Source: Diphasiastrum complanatum (taxonomy: Eukaryota > Streptophyta > Lycopodiopsida > Lycopodiales > Lycopodiaceae). From it: 64,000 bases of DNA. Shown here one piece after another: positions 43,752 through 54,429 of this stretch. The first letter of the stretch is position 1. The number at the start of each line of letters is the position of its first letter. The notes under the pieces are model-generated. The model was not told the DNA's origin and did not search any database. It was given only the letters and a program-made list of their open reading frames with translations. The stretch lies in NCBI GenBank assembly GCA_029204225.1, contig CM055109.1, positions 34,976,496-35,040,495 on the forward strand, given 5' to 3'. A program made the translations under genes and the position numbers.

Positions 43752-45170
43752 AGATGGTTGAAGAAGTTGCAAATCCTGTTGTACCTTCGTATATGCAAAT
43801 TTGTCAACAGTTGAGTATTGCACTTAATGATATGAATCATCAGAATAATTTATGAGATCATCAAATGGAGGTTCTGTTAAACCAGATGAAACTATTTGAA
43901 TATCAGATTCCAACCTATGACTTACTCGGGGGAGAAGAAGGAGAAAAAGCCGGAAGTTGTGGAGGACTGGCTCATCGAGTGGAGCAATTATTTCAATCTA
44001 CACGGAGTCCCTGATGATAAGAAGATCAAAAGTGTCGTATTATTTCTACGTGGCAAAGCATCATCATGGTGGCATGATTAGATAGTCACTTGGGAAGCAT
44101 TTATGAATGTATTTATAAAAGCCTTTGTTATTGAAGATGACATAGATTATCACCATAAGTTCGTGAACTACAAGATGGGTAGCAAGAGCTTAGATTCTTA
44201 TATTTATGAATTTATGGATTTTTGAAATTGAGTTCCATTATTCCATCATAAATTGGCACTTTGGCAGCTTGTCCTAGGGTTGTCTACCGATTATCAGAAT
44301 GAATGCAGAAGAAATGTTCTTCATAACCTTGAGGATGCTTGTCGAATAGCAGAAGTGTATGATACCACAATGGTAGCATCCAAGAAGCAATTTCAACAAA
44401 TTTTGACCACTTTGAAAACCAACAAAAGGAAAAAACAAGGTCTAGACCTAGCTCCAAAGTATTTTGACGCATACAATGAAAGTTTGTCCAGAAAGAAAGA
44501 AACCTGTGGCTTTTGTTTCTTTATTGTTTTGGTCAACATGCACAGTTAGATTCAAGAAGTTAGAATCTTCTTAGACAATGGTTCTACTCATAACTTCACT
44601 AACTCTCATCTTTTGCATAAACTCAACGTGAGAACTGAAGTCAACAATCATAGATACAGATTTTATCTAGTTTCAAGGGCATAGTTGGAGACTTGGAACA
44701 TGAAAGTACTGAATCTCCCAGCGGCAAATTCAAGTTTTTTGAGAATTAATTAATTTTCATATTTTAGACCTAGGCCATACAGATTTAATTTTTGGTTATA
44801 AATGGCTAATTAGTACATCGCCTTGTCTGATGATTGATTTTGAGAAACACGTTCTCACTTTAAGGAGGGTGTTAAGGTATTGACTTTATCTAACAACAAT
44901 TTTGGACATCTATCGAATGAAATTTCTACAATTAATACAATGGAGGCATTTGATTATTTACAATATGCATTTTTTTCAATTTTTGTTACTCGTGTTATGA
45001 ATGTTTCTAATGTGTATCTAAATAGTTGTGAATTCTCTACAATTATTAACTTAGTAAGTTTAGATCACAAACAGGCAATGAAAAATCAGATCATAAGTGA
45101 ATTTAAATATGTTTTTCCATTAGAATTACCTCATGGTTTACCCCTTCTAGATCAATAGACCACATGATAG
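43752..45170 (+). pseudogene. Ty3/gypsy gag-protease-RT relic
   Basis: Gag traces: VVEDWLIEWSNYFNLHGVPD, VVLFLRGKASSWWHD, a stop, TWEAFMNVFIKAFV and LVLGLSTDYQNECRRNVLHN. Protease: FLDNGSTHNFTNSHLLHKLN near 44570 (DSGST-type site with Asn for Ser). Start of reverse transcriptase: SEFKYVFPLELPHGLP near 45100, just before the conserved P-R-x-IDH region, where the element is cut. Multiple stops. Confidence 0.75.
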
Positions 45171-46399
45171 AGCTAATTCAAAGAAGTCAACCACAATTGC
45201 AGTGGATCGTGATCCGAAAAAATAAGTGTCCAATATGTGGACTTGCTGGGTTTGGGCTGCTCCCGTGTCTTGGGGACTGGATATCCCCACTCCTCCCCCC
45301 AAAAAAACTTGTGCCAGTGGTGATGTTGGTGGCGTTGGCGTTGTAATCAGTGTGGGTGGGGTGGTGGCCTCATCTGACTGACTTGGGACTTGAGGTACTG
45401 TCGTGTCAGGTGCCAGTGTGGATGTAGTTGCTCCATCACCCCCGTCGATGACATGTGAGGGTGACGAGTGTTGTTGTGATGCTGTGGACGAGCTGCCACC
45501 ATCTGACGTGGAACCATGTGAAACTGATCCCACCGGTGATGTGCTCCCAGTTTGAAGCTTCTCTTGGCTTCGTTGTTGCCGTGTACCTGGCAATTGAGCC
45601 CTTGAGGTATCTGCATGTTAAGCTCCGGAGGTTGCAGCTACTTGTGGATTCTGGGGTGGGCTTCTTGGCTTGTATACCAGAGGGAGAAAATGGTATTGAC
45701 TCGTTTGGCCTGGGACCCTGATGGTGAAGTTGTCCTTGCACGTTTGGGTTTCTTGTGTTCAATGGAAATATCCCATGCCTTGTCCGCAAGCTGCAGTTGT
45801 TGTTGGAGCTTTGGCCCGTTTTGTACTTGATGTAGAGTGATGTATGTCATTAGATATCCTAATATCGTGATAGGCTGCTTGTGCTTAATGCACTCATGAA
45901 GACAATTCGAAGCAAATTGTGCCTAATCATAGAGGTTCTAGGCATGCAGTCATGAATCTGCCATCATGTGAAACAGGGACATGGGTACCCTCAACACTTT
46001 CATTCGAGGCTTCTGTGTGCATCTGGTGAGATATGCACATGCTATTTGAAATTGTTTGTCGTTGATTGCTTCCAGCCTGTACCCATCCTTGTTCTTCCAC
46101 TTGGTCACAGAGGGATCAATATATTTGAAATATGCCATTTGCTCTATCTTCTGGAGTATCCTTGTGACAATGTTTGGCCCTCGTGAGAAACCATAAGGTT
46201 GCAAGTCAGCTGCCACAAAGGATACATTATAGACATAATTCCTGATAGGGGAAACTATGATCTGATATGATCTTGTTGTGGTATGATAATTGGCATATGC
46301 CATGTGTACTAGATAGGGGATTTGATAACCTGTCAAGACAGGGATATGAAATTCGATTTCCTTGAAGAAGGACTCAGCCTGCTGGTACCAGGTCTGCAT
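45147..46399 (-). pseudogene. Unidentified ORF chain
   Basis: The first frame (46399-45950, 149 residues) reads WYQQAESFFKEIEFHIPVLT, YQIPYLVHMAYANYHTTTRS and YNVSFVAADLQPYGFSRGPN, and has good protein-like composition. Two further frames (45850-45638 with DKAWDISIEHKKPKRARTTS; 45616-45147, Ser/Thr/Pro/Gln-rich) continue on the same strand after frameshifts and stops. No family recognised. It lies downstream of gypsy integrase on the same strand and beside minisatellites, which would suit an extra ORF of a large gypsy element, but this is inference. Confidence 0.35.
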
Positions 46400-46499
46400 C
46401 TCTGTAAGGTCAAGCTTGCACAGCTGGATGTCGAGCTTGCTTGCTTCGAGATCATCTGAACTGGAACTGGGGTTGGACGATATGGTTGGAAAATGGGAG

Positions 46500-46925
46500 A
46501 AGGAGGGATCTGGAAAAATTGCTTCGGTTGAGATGGGAAAGGTTGGGCTCTGGTTGACATTTGATGGAGTGACTTTGGTTGAGATTTGCTGGGTTGGGCT
46601 TCGGTTGAAATATGATGGAGTGGATTTGGTTGAGATCTGCTGGGTTGGGCTTTGGTTGAGATCTGCTGGGTTGGGCTTCGGTTGAAATATGATGGAGTGG
46701 ATTTGGTTGAGATCTGCTGGGTTGGGCTTTGGTTGAGATCTGATGCAGTGGCTTTGGTTGAGATGGGAAAGGTTGGGCTTCGGTTGAGATCTGATGCAGT
46801 GGCTTCGGTTGAGATGGGAAAGGTTGGGCTCCAGTTGAGATCTGATGCAGTGGCTTCGGTTGAGATGGGAAAGGTTGGGCTCCGGTTGAGATTTGAGACA
46901 GTGGCTTCGATTGAGATGGGAAGTG
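46500..46925 (-). repeat. 51-bp minisatellite, in-frame
   Basis: About eight units. The best-kept copies (46740-46900) are 51 bp, made of a 25-bp half (GAGATCTGATGCAGTGGCTT...) and a 26-bp half (GAGATGGGAAAGGTTGGGCT...). The left copies are variants with GAGATCTGCTGGGTTGGGCT. On the minus strand each unit encodes a 17-residue repeat close to ISTEATASDLNRSPTFP, so a 258-codon frame (46333-47109) stays open across the array. Confidence 0.88.
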
Positions 46926-47115
46926 GCGGTGCAGAATGGTTCAGAAAGTGTGGGGGGAGGGATGTATGAACGAGTTTGGAAAGGGAGTTATGTGGAAGAT
47001 GGTTGTGTTGGGTAGAGGGGATGAAGCAGGTTGAAGGTGTATGGTGTGTGATTGTGATTTTAGGATGTTCAATAGTGTGACAGGAGCATGATAAGTGCTC
47101 GTGTGGCACTACCCC

Positions 47116-47406
47116 TCAGCATGCAAAACTTGAGATATAAGGTATTTTGCCAGCGACGTTTGTGTTGAAGATTTCGGTGATGGCGCTCATAAGGGAGTGA
47201 TAATGATGGAGAGATGGTGTGAAGATGATGACGGACGGATTGAATAGTCTAGCGCCAAGATCAGTGTCAAGAGCAGGAAGATCATCGCAGTCATCGCCAG
47301 AAAATGCTTTAGCTTTGCACTTTGCTGAGGTGCGAATGGCTTCGGTGAGAGGGCATTTATTGTCGTCGTCGTCTGGTTGCAAGGGAGATGAGATGTGCTG
47401 GTTCAT
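47116..47406 (-). CDS. Unidentified acidic ORF between minisatellites
   Basis: 96-codon frame with QPDDDDNKCPLTEAIRTSAK and DDCDDLPALDTDLGARLFNP. It is unrecognised and may be an upstream part of the 45.1-47.1 kb unit on the same strand. Confidence 0.25.
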   Translation of the reverse strand: MNQHISSPLQPDDDDNKCPLTEAIRTSAKCKAKAFSGDDCDDLPALDTDLGARLFNPSVIIFTPSLHHYHSLMSAITEIFNTNVAGKIPYISSFAC

Positions 47407-47489
47407 AAAATTTGAATGTATGTCCTCCGATATGACTGCTTCGTTTGAGATCTCACAGAACTGCTCCGGTTGAGATTCGAAAGAAGGTT

Positions 47490-48060
47490 CCGATCAAGAT
47501 CTGAAGGGGCTGCTTCAGTCGAGATCTGAAGGAATTGCTTCGGTCGAGATTTGACGGGACTGCTTCGGTCGACATCTGAAGGAAGGCTCCGGTTGAGATA
47601 TGACAAAATCGCTTCGATCGAGATCTGAAGTAACTGCTTCAGTGGAGATCTGAAGGAAGGCTCCGGTGAGATCTGACAGAGCCACTTCGGTCGAGATCTG
47701 ACAGATCCACTTCGGTCGAGATCCGAAGGAAGGTTCTGGTCAAGATCTGAAGGGACTGCTTCGTCGAGATATGAAGGAACTGCGTCGGTCGAGATATGAT
47801 GTGACTGCTTCGGTTGAGATATGAAGGAACTACTTCGGTCGAGATCTGACATAACCGCTTCGGTCGAGCACTAAAAGAACTATTTCGGTCAAGATTTGAA
47901 AGAAGACTCCGGTCGAGATCTGACAGAACCGCTTCGATTGAGATCTAAAGGAACTACTTCGGTCGATATCTGAAAGAACTGTTTTGGTCAAGATCTGAAG
48001 GAAGGCTCTGATCGAGATCTTAAAGAACTGCTTCCGTCGACATCTGAAGGAAATCTCCTA
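47490..48060 (-). repeat. 25-bp minisatellite
   Basis: About 22-24 tandem copies of a 25-bp unit close to CTGAAGGAACTGCTTCGGTC plus GAGAT, with some 24-bp copies. The core TTCGGTYGAGATYTGA is shared with the 51-bp array to the left, so the two arrays are related. Confidence 0.92.
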
Positions 48061-48480
48061 ATGCATAAATGGATCTGTTTGATGCAAGTGAATAACTCCA
48101 ATGAAAATAGGACTGTAGCTCAGAATAGAAGTTCTTATAAAAGAGGTGTATCTCGAGGAATGTTGGCTACCCTGAGATACCAGTGAGACAGAGATGAGGT
48201 GGCTGAAGTGTGAGAATGATTTCCTAAGGTGTGCCTATCAGTTGTCAATCTAGAACATCCATGACCCATGAGTATGAACCAGAAAAAAAAAAATGCATAG
48301 AATGTACATAAGTAATGATATGAAGTATAAACAAGGAACGAGGTGAACAATAGGCGAGATGTACAAGGAAAGGAATAATATAATATAAAAAACCCCTCTT
48401 TTTTTTTATAGTTTTTTTGATTTTTTTCAAGGGAAAAGATCCTAAATTGGGTCAACAAAGAATAACTCTTCATAGTACCG
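48060..48480. other. No gene recognised
   Basis: Short AT-rich stretch between the minisatellite and the gypsy integrase tail. Probably 3' non-coding DNA of that element. Confidence 0.35.
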
Positions 48481-48489
48481 CCGTAGACA

Positions 48490-48825
48490 ACCACCGTTTA
48501 CGATAGTGTCTAGGAGTGTCCCGTCAAGTATTTGTAACTAGACTGCACCATTAGGAAATATTTTGTTAATAACGTATGGCCCTTCACTTTTGAACTTCAA
48601 GTTGTCGGGGTGCTTCTTTGATGTATAAAAAAGTACATGGTCACCTAAATGTAGATCTTTATTGCGCAGGTGACGGTCATGCCAGGCTTTTTGGCATCGT
48701 TTGTTAACTAGTCGTGCGTGATAAGATATTAGTCTTGTCTCGCATAACTGGGCTGGCGTAAATAGCCTGGTTTTGACTTGTTGTTTGATTGACGATTGTG
48801 GTCTCAGTTGAGTATAGATTAGCAC
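48490..48825 (-). pseudogene. Ty3/gypsy integrase C-terminus
   Basis: Reads LFTPAQLCETRLISYHARLV, KRCQKAWHDRHLRNKDLHLG, GDHVLFYTSKKHPDNLKF and SEGPYVINKIFPNGAVQL, the C-terminal DNA-binding part of plant gypsy integrases. It belongs with the H2C2 piece at 48990-49263, but the catalytic core between them is replaced by a carboxylesterase fragment. Confidence 0.78.
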
Positions 48826-48985
48826 CAGAGCATCGGCTTCCTGCTGCCTATGAGGATGCTCTGATGGCTTTGAAGTGGGTCCAAATGGAGCTGGCCAGTG
48901 TAGAAGCTGGCAGGAGCTGTGAGCCCTGGCTTGCTAGTCATGCCGACCCTTCACGCTGCTTTCTGATGGGTCAATCCCCCACTTA
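48795..48985 (+). pseudogene. CXE carboxylesterase fragment (alpha/beta-hydrolase 3)
   Basis: Reads VVSVEYRLAPEHRLPAAYED, ALMALKWVQMELASVEAG and EPWLASHADPSRCFLMGQS. This is the conserved central segment of plant CXE/GID1-type carboxylesterases, from the YRLAPEH motif up to the nucleophile elbow, where GDSAGG is expected and the sequence stops at GQS. One exon-sized piece, open throughout, opposite in strand to the gypsy integrase that surrounds it. It was probably captured during repair or by template switching. Confidence 0.85.
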
Positions 48986-48989
48986 TGGA

Positions 48990-49263
48990 AGGCTTCGCCT
49001 TCTATAATGAGAGTCAATGGTGTGAAGTCTGCTTTGGTATTTTGCTTTGCTCTTTGATAGACATCAAAAGCTTTAATGACAGCAAACGTGTCTTTAAACA
49101 AAGATGGCCACCACAATCCTACTCGAAGGATAATCCTTGCTGTGGCTTCAGCAGAACAGTGGCCATCTCCGATGCCCTCATGAGTTTTTAAGGTCTTTGG
49201 ATGTACTTCTAATGTACACATTCCTTTGGAGACTAGAAGGAAAGAAGATGCTACCTCCTTCAA
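48990..49263 (-). pseudogene. Ty3/gypsy integrase zinc-binding domain
   Basis: Reads HEGIGDGHCSAEATARIIL, VGLWWPSLFKDTFAVIKAFD and VYQRAKQNTKADFTPLTLI, the integrase_H2C2 region (H-x3-GH, WWP, CxxCQ here decayed to AFDVYQ). Then FHKWGIDP marks the start of the core, which is missing. Confidence 0.75.
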
Positions 49264-51153
49264 AGGAATCTTTGTTGGCTATGGAGAAAATAGCAAGGGA
49301 TATAGGATATATGATCCTACATCCAAGAAAGTAAAGGTAAGCATGGATGTACTTTTTGATGAGTCACAAATTTCTAAGAGCTTGTCAAATGGATCTAACC
49401 CATTGTACATTGAAGATCTTGAAAACCCGAGGAGGATCATGACAAACCCGAGGATGGAGATTTGGATCCGAGTCAAAAGGGGTCGAGAAGGTCATCAAGG
49501 AGCACGGCCGAGCCCTCAAGGCTTACCTGTGTGGACAAGGGAAAGCAAAAGGAAGGCTCTACATCTTCTACCTCTTACTCTTTTTTAGCTACATTGCTTG
49601 AAGAACCATCATCTTTTGAAGAAGCAAATAAATCTAAAGTTTGGAGAGATGCAATGCAAGTAGAGTATGATGCATAAGAAGAGAATCATACTTGGAATCT
49701 TGTAAATCTTCCAAGAGGAAATAAACCACTTGCATGTAAGTGGATTTATATAATTAAGTACAATCAAGATGGATCTATTAGTAAGTACAAATCTAGGCTT
49801 GTTGTTAAGGGATTTCTTCAAATAAAAGGATTTGATCATGAAGAAACATTTGCACCTGAAGCTAAGCTTGTAACTATTAGATTAATCTTTTGCATTGCTA
49901 CTTTGTTCAAACAGGATCTCTACCAAATGGATGTGACAAATGCCTTCTTGAATGGCTTCTTAGAAGAGGAAATCTACATGATGCAACCCGAGGGCTTCAT
50001 CAAGGTTGGTGAGGAGCAAAAGTTGTGTTACTTAAGGAAGAGCCGATATGGCTTGAAGCAAGCACCTAGAGCTTGGTACTCTAGGTTGCATGATTTTCTC
50101 TATTCCCTTGGCTTTGTACTAAGTGCTTCTGAACCTTCTTTATATTTCAAATGTAATGAAGGAAAGATCATCATTTTGGTTCTTTATGTTGATGACATCA
50201 TTATGATAGGAAATGATGATGATGGCATAGGCAAAGTAAAAGTTGACTTATCTAGTGAGTTCAAGATGGTAGATCTAGGCTTCCTAAAGTTTATACTTGG
50301 GATAGAAGTGTCTAGAAGTAGCAATTGTACTTTCATAAGTCAATCTAAGTATGCTACTTCCATTCTTGAAAGATTTGGTATGAAAGATTGTAAGGGGATT
50401 GACACCCCTATGGAGCATGTTGTGAAAGCAACTAATGAAGGTGATGAAGCATCCTTTGAGGACATCACCCTCTTTAGGAAGCTTATAGGCTCTCTAATCT
50501 ATTTAACCATCACTAGACCTGACTTAAGTTTTTGTGTAAGCAAGTTGAGTCAAAGTATGCAAGCTCCTTTAGTTCATCATTGGAAAAGTGCCAAGAGAGT
50601 ACTTAGATATGTTTCTAGTACTAGATTTTTTGGCATACTTTATGAAGGATCTAACTTGCACTTGAGAGCCTTCTCGGATTCAGATTTTGCAGGTGACAAG
50701 ATGGATAGGAAGCCTATTAGTGCATTTGCAACATTTCTTTGTGGATGAGTGATATCTTGGCTTTCCAAAAAGCAAGATACAATCTCACTATCTTCTTGTG
50801 AAGCCGAGTACAAGGCATTGACTTCAACAACCAAAGAGCTCCTATGGCTAAGAAGACTCTTGATGGAACTACATGTGCTAGAGGCCGAGGAGATCCCTTA
50901 CATATGTTGTGACAATCAAGCTTCTCAACAAATTGCTTCAATTCCTATCTTCCATTCTAGAACAAAGCATATTGAGATAGCTCACCACTTTGTGAGGGAG
51001 AAGGTACAATCCAAGGAAGTGCAACTACATCATGTACCATCATCTGAATGCGTACCTGATATCTTAACCAAACCATTGTCCAAAGATCCATTTTTTAAGT
51101 TAAGATATGCTCTTAAGATTGTAGATAGATGTACACTAGATTTGCCAAGTTAG
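49190..51153 (+). pseudogene. Copia pol (late integrase, RT, RNase H)
   Basis: Starts in the integrase tail (VHIPLETRRKEDATSFKGIF, FVGYGENSKGYRIYDPTSKK), has a frameshift near 49470, then SRRSSRSTAEPSRLT. Reverse transcriptase follows: MDVTNAFLNGFLEEEIYMMQ, GFIKVGEEQKLCYL, YGLKQAPRAWYSRLHDFLYS, LVLYVDDIIMIGN with intact YVDD. A long 281-codon frame ends at one TGA (50748), after which RNase H (SWLSKKQDTISLSSCEAEYK) runs to 51153 and ends DLPS. Only about three breaks. It is the youngest-looking pol in the window after the 36-40 kb copy. The 5' half and LTR are missing. Confidence 0.85.
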
Positions 51154-51154
51154 A

Positions 51155-51950
51155 AGTGAGGAGGAGTGTTGAAAATTGTCACTTCTCACTTGACATTGGT
51201 TCATGTAAATATTAATCAAACATTAGAATATGTTGATGATCTGATTTCACACGTGTGTAGCCTGTTTTCATGTGTGAAAGGATGTACTTTTCATGTTTGT
51301 ATATATCCAAATTGATTTTGTATCATTCTAGTTAGTGTGAACATAAAATGACTAGTTTTTAGTCAAGTTGACTAGTTACCTACAAATTAGCTTTTCCTTG
51401 CACGTGCATGAGTAATTGCTCCCACATGGCAAGTGGATGTTCACACATGTGTATATAGTACTAGAAGATAAGAGTTGACCATTTTTCTTAGATCCTATTT
51501 TGTAGGGAATATTCCTATATTCTAGGAGACTAGCTTTTTGGATTTTAGTCATATTCTAGAAGGTCAACTATTGGATAAGGATCAAGGATGGATCAAATGG
51601 ATAGATCTGAGTGATGTGGCACTCTTCACACGTGTGAAGGCATGCTGGACTATACCAGACTCATGGATGTACTTGATCCATAAAAGGATCATCATTTTGC
51701 TAAGAAGATTGATGAGACTTTTACACTCTACACTTTTGTGAGATTTCTAGTCATTTGTCTTGTGATTTTTATGTATGATTGCTATCTAGTTTCATTGTAC
51801 TTGTTGTTTCAGGTGCAGGCCGTACAGTGGATAGTACTCCACACGTGTGAGGCCGCTTTCACTAAAAAACGATGTGTTGATCCATTGCTCTTGCTTAAAT
51901 CCAAGTGTAGTGAATCCACATCAAGATCTAATGTGTAGAACTTGATAGAT
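51155..51950 (+). mobile_element. Copia 3' PPT and LTR
   Basis: The polypurine run AAGTGAGGAGGAG just after the pol stop precedes TGTTGAAAATTGTCACTT (51168), the LTR start. The LTR holds three copies of CACACGTGTG (51250, 51630, 51841) and near-variants (51270, 51432). The right limit is uncertain, near 51950-52020. Confidence 0.65.
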
Positions 51951-52024
51951 TCATTGATTAAGCAACCAATAATTGTCTATGATTGTAAAGTACAATCATT
52001 ATTGTCCTAAAAACTGTAAAATTT

Positions 52025-54415
52025 ATCACTGCCTTCGTTGGTCTTACTAGAAAACCCTGCGATTGATGCCCGAGATGGCTGGAGGTGCATTTGTGGCTTG
52101 CCGCCTTCTACTTACGTGGAGAAGAACCTCTCTTCGCTGCCCTGAGAAAATGCGAAGAGAGAGAGAAGAAGTGCAAAGCTGCCTTTAGGAACTGCAACAG
52201 CTGTCACTAAGAAATGCAAAGGTGTCGTAAGGTAGAAAATCCCAAAAAATGCGAAGGTGGGAGGCTCTGGCTGCATGGAGGTGCTCCGAGGTAGGCACTA
52301 AAGAATGAACGAGGCCTTGAAAATCCCGAATAGTGCAAAATGTGCGACAATGGCCCTTTAGATTTCAGATTTAGCAATAAAAAGCCGAAATCATTAACAA
52401 ATTGTTGAAACCAGGTCACCACATATTCCCCTCCTCAAGTGCAGCGGCTCGCAGAATAGGAACCAGTGTTAAAGCTTTGAAGAGAATCTGACTTGCCACA
52501 GTCTACAGCCTTTGACAAGCCAAAGCATTGATTGTACAGGTTTTAACAAAAAAAAAAACTTCAACATATATTACTTCCAAAAGTCAACACCTTTCGACAT
52601 GGTTGTGAGCAGGTGTAAAATGGAAAATCAACTGTAAAAGCTTGGCTCTGCATCATAAAAATTATGTGATTTCGGACAGCAGCACCGACAAGTTGTTAAC
52701 TATGAACAGAGCATAAAAAGATCAGCATTTGTCAACAACAGTCTTTAGACAACATCAGCACATCTCAGACAACACCAAAGCCTTAGAACATGCTTTTATT
52801 TTAGCTTGAAGATCTTGTAAAAAATTGAAACTAAGCAAAACAGAGAAAGAAAAATAAAAATCCGATCTGGAAAAGCATAGATATAGGTTTGCTTACGGAA
52901 AACCATAATCTTATTGACATGACGAAGAATCTTCACATTGTATCATTACAAAAACTTAACACATTTTACAAACTGTAAATAATTTTAGGAACTCTACAAA
53001 AAATCGAAAATCAAAAATCAAAAGTGGAATGACGAGTCAGTGTGGGCGAAACTCAGATTTCATTGTTTTTCTTCTGAAATGCTTGAAGAACCAGAACAGT
53101 AACCTGTGAATCTGAAAAATACAAACAAAAATCTAAATAATGACAGAACGTCCTATTTGGCATTGCTCCCCGGCAACGACGCCAAAATTGGTATATGTCG
53201 TGGCATACCAACAGTAAAATGATTGATATTTGTAGTATAAACAGGTATCGTTCCTACTATAGAGCAATAAAAAGACTAATACTGTCATTATTAGTGCAAA
53301 AACAGAAATAACTAAGAATGAATGGAGTGGAATATAAAATGTTTGCAATCTGGTCATCAACAGATGTTCAACAAGGGGCTGCCAGAACAACCTTTCAATG
53401 AAAACAAAACACCCAAGAGAAAAATACTGAATACTTCATTATGGTTTCCAGATTCAAATGGGAGTGAACTCAAGAAAGCAACTACTTCGGCAAAGGGAAA
53501 GCCACACAACGTTTCCGTTATCTTGACAGTAGCTTATCATGAATCTAACTCCTATGATCTGTGCAAATCACAAGATTGAAGGCTAGAGATACTTCACTAG
53601 ACAATTCCAGTCCAAACACTGTGTATAGGCACAAACAATACATTGCCATAAACTTTCTATTACCAAAATGAATCACCATGAAAAGCACATAAGGTATTCA
53701 CAGTAGAAACAAGTTGTGTGATTCAGAACACTCAGATTTACATTATCTGTATTCACCATTTGCAAAGTACAAAGATATGTGCAATACAGTCTAGACACTG
53801 CAAAGTAGAGGGATTGCTACACCTCTATACAAGAATCTGAGAACACAAAGGTTCTGAACTTGTAGATGAATAGCAAAAGCAGTAAATCTACATTAAAGAA
53901 CCAACAGAGCCTCTGAGCCTTTGTTCTACATTGTGTCTGAATGATTTATAATGGCATAAGACTAGCATAATATAGCTAGAGAGATCCGTGCTAGAGACTG
54001 TGGGCTTTGATAATTGTCTGCAAAGAGAGAGAAAATAAATATCTGACATCTAAAAATGACTGCCATGAGCCAATGGAATGCTGCCAACAAATAGCCGACA
54101 GTTGGAATGCAAGGTCACTGCCTTGTGCAAGGAAAACAGCCGTATGAAGGATGAATGAGGGTCGCTGGCCATCTGCAAACTGTCTTTGAATATGTAAAAC
54201 TATTTCTTGAAGGTGTGTGAAGAGCCAATAGAAGTCTGCCACAGCCTTCTAGACTATCGTTAACTCAGGTGTTTACCTGGAAGAAAACCAACTGCTGACT
54301 TGCATGAGAGGAAGAGAGCGTTGCCTTCGCTGGTCTTACTAGAAAACCCTGCGATTGATGCCTGAGATGGCTGGAGGTGCATTTGTGGCTTGCTGCCTTC
54401 TAACTTACATGAGAA
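52025..54415 (-). mobile_element. Non-coding LTR element primed by tRNA-Asp
   Basis: On the minus strand TTTGGCGTCGTTGCCGGGGA (53190-53160 region) matches the 3' end of tRNA-Asp and is a PBS, as in Athila/Tat-like gypsy elements. Sequence upstream (54415 to 53195) would be the 5' LTR. A purine run GAGGAGGGGAATA near 52435 may be the 3' PPT. A 95-bp block at 52026-52120 is repeated with about 93% identity at 54321-54415, as expected if both lie in LTRs. The roughly 730-bp internal part has no open frame of note. Both ends are cut by copia elements. Confidence 0.6.
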
Positions 54416-54429
54416 GTTCAAATTGATGT

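Noticed and set aside
47219-47473. Plus-strand ORFs over the minisatellite unit
   Set aside because: Shadows of the minus-strand frames or of the repeat. No family motif.
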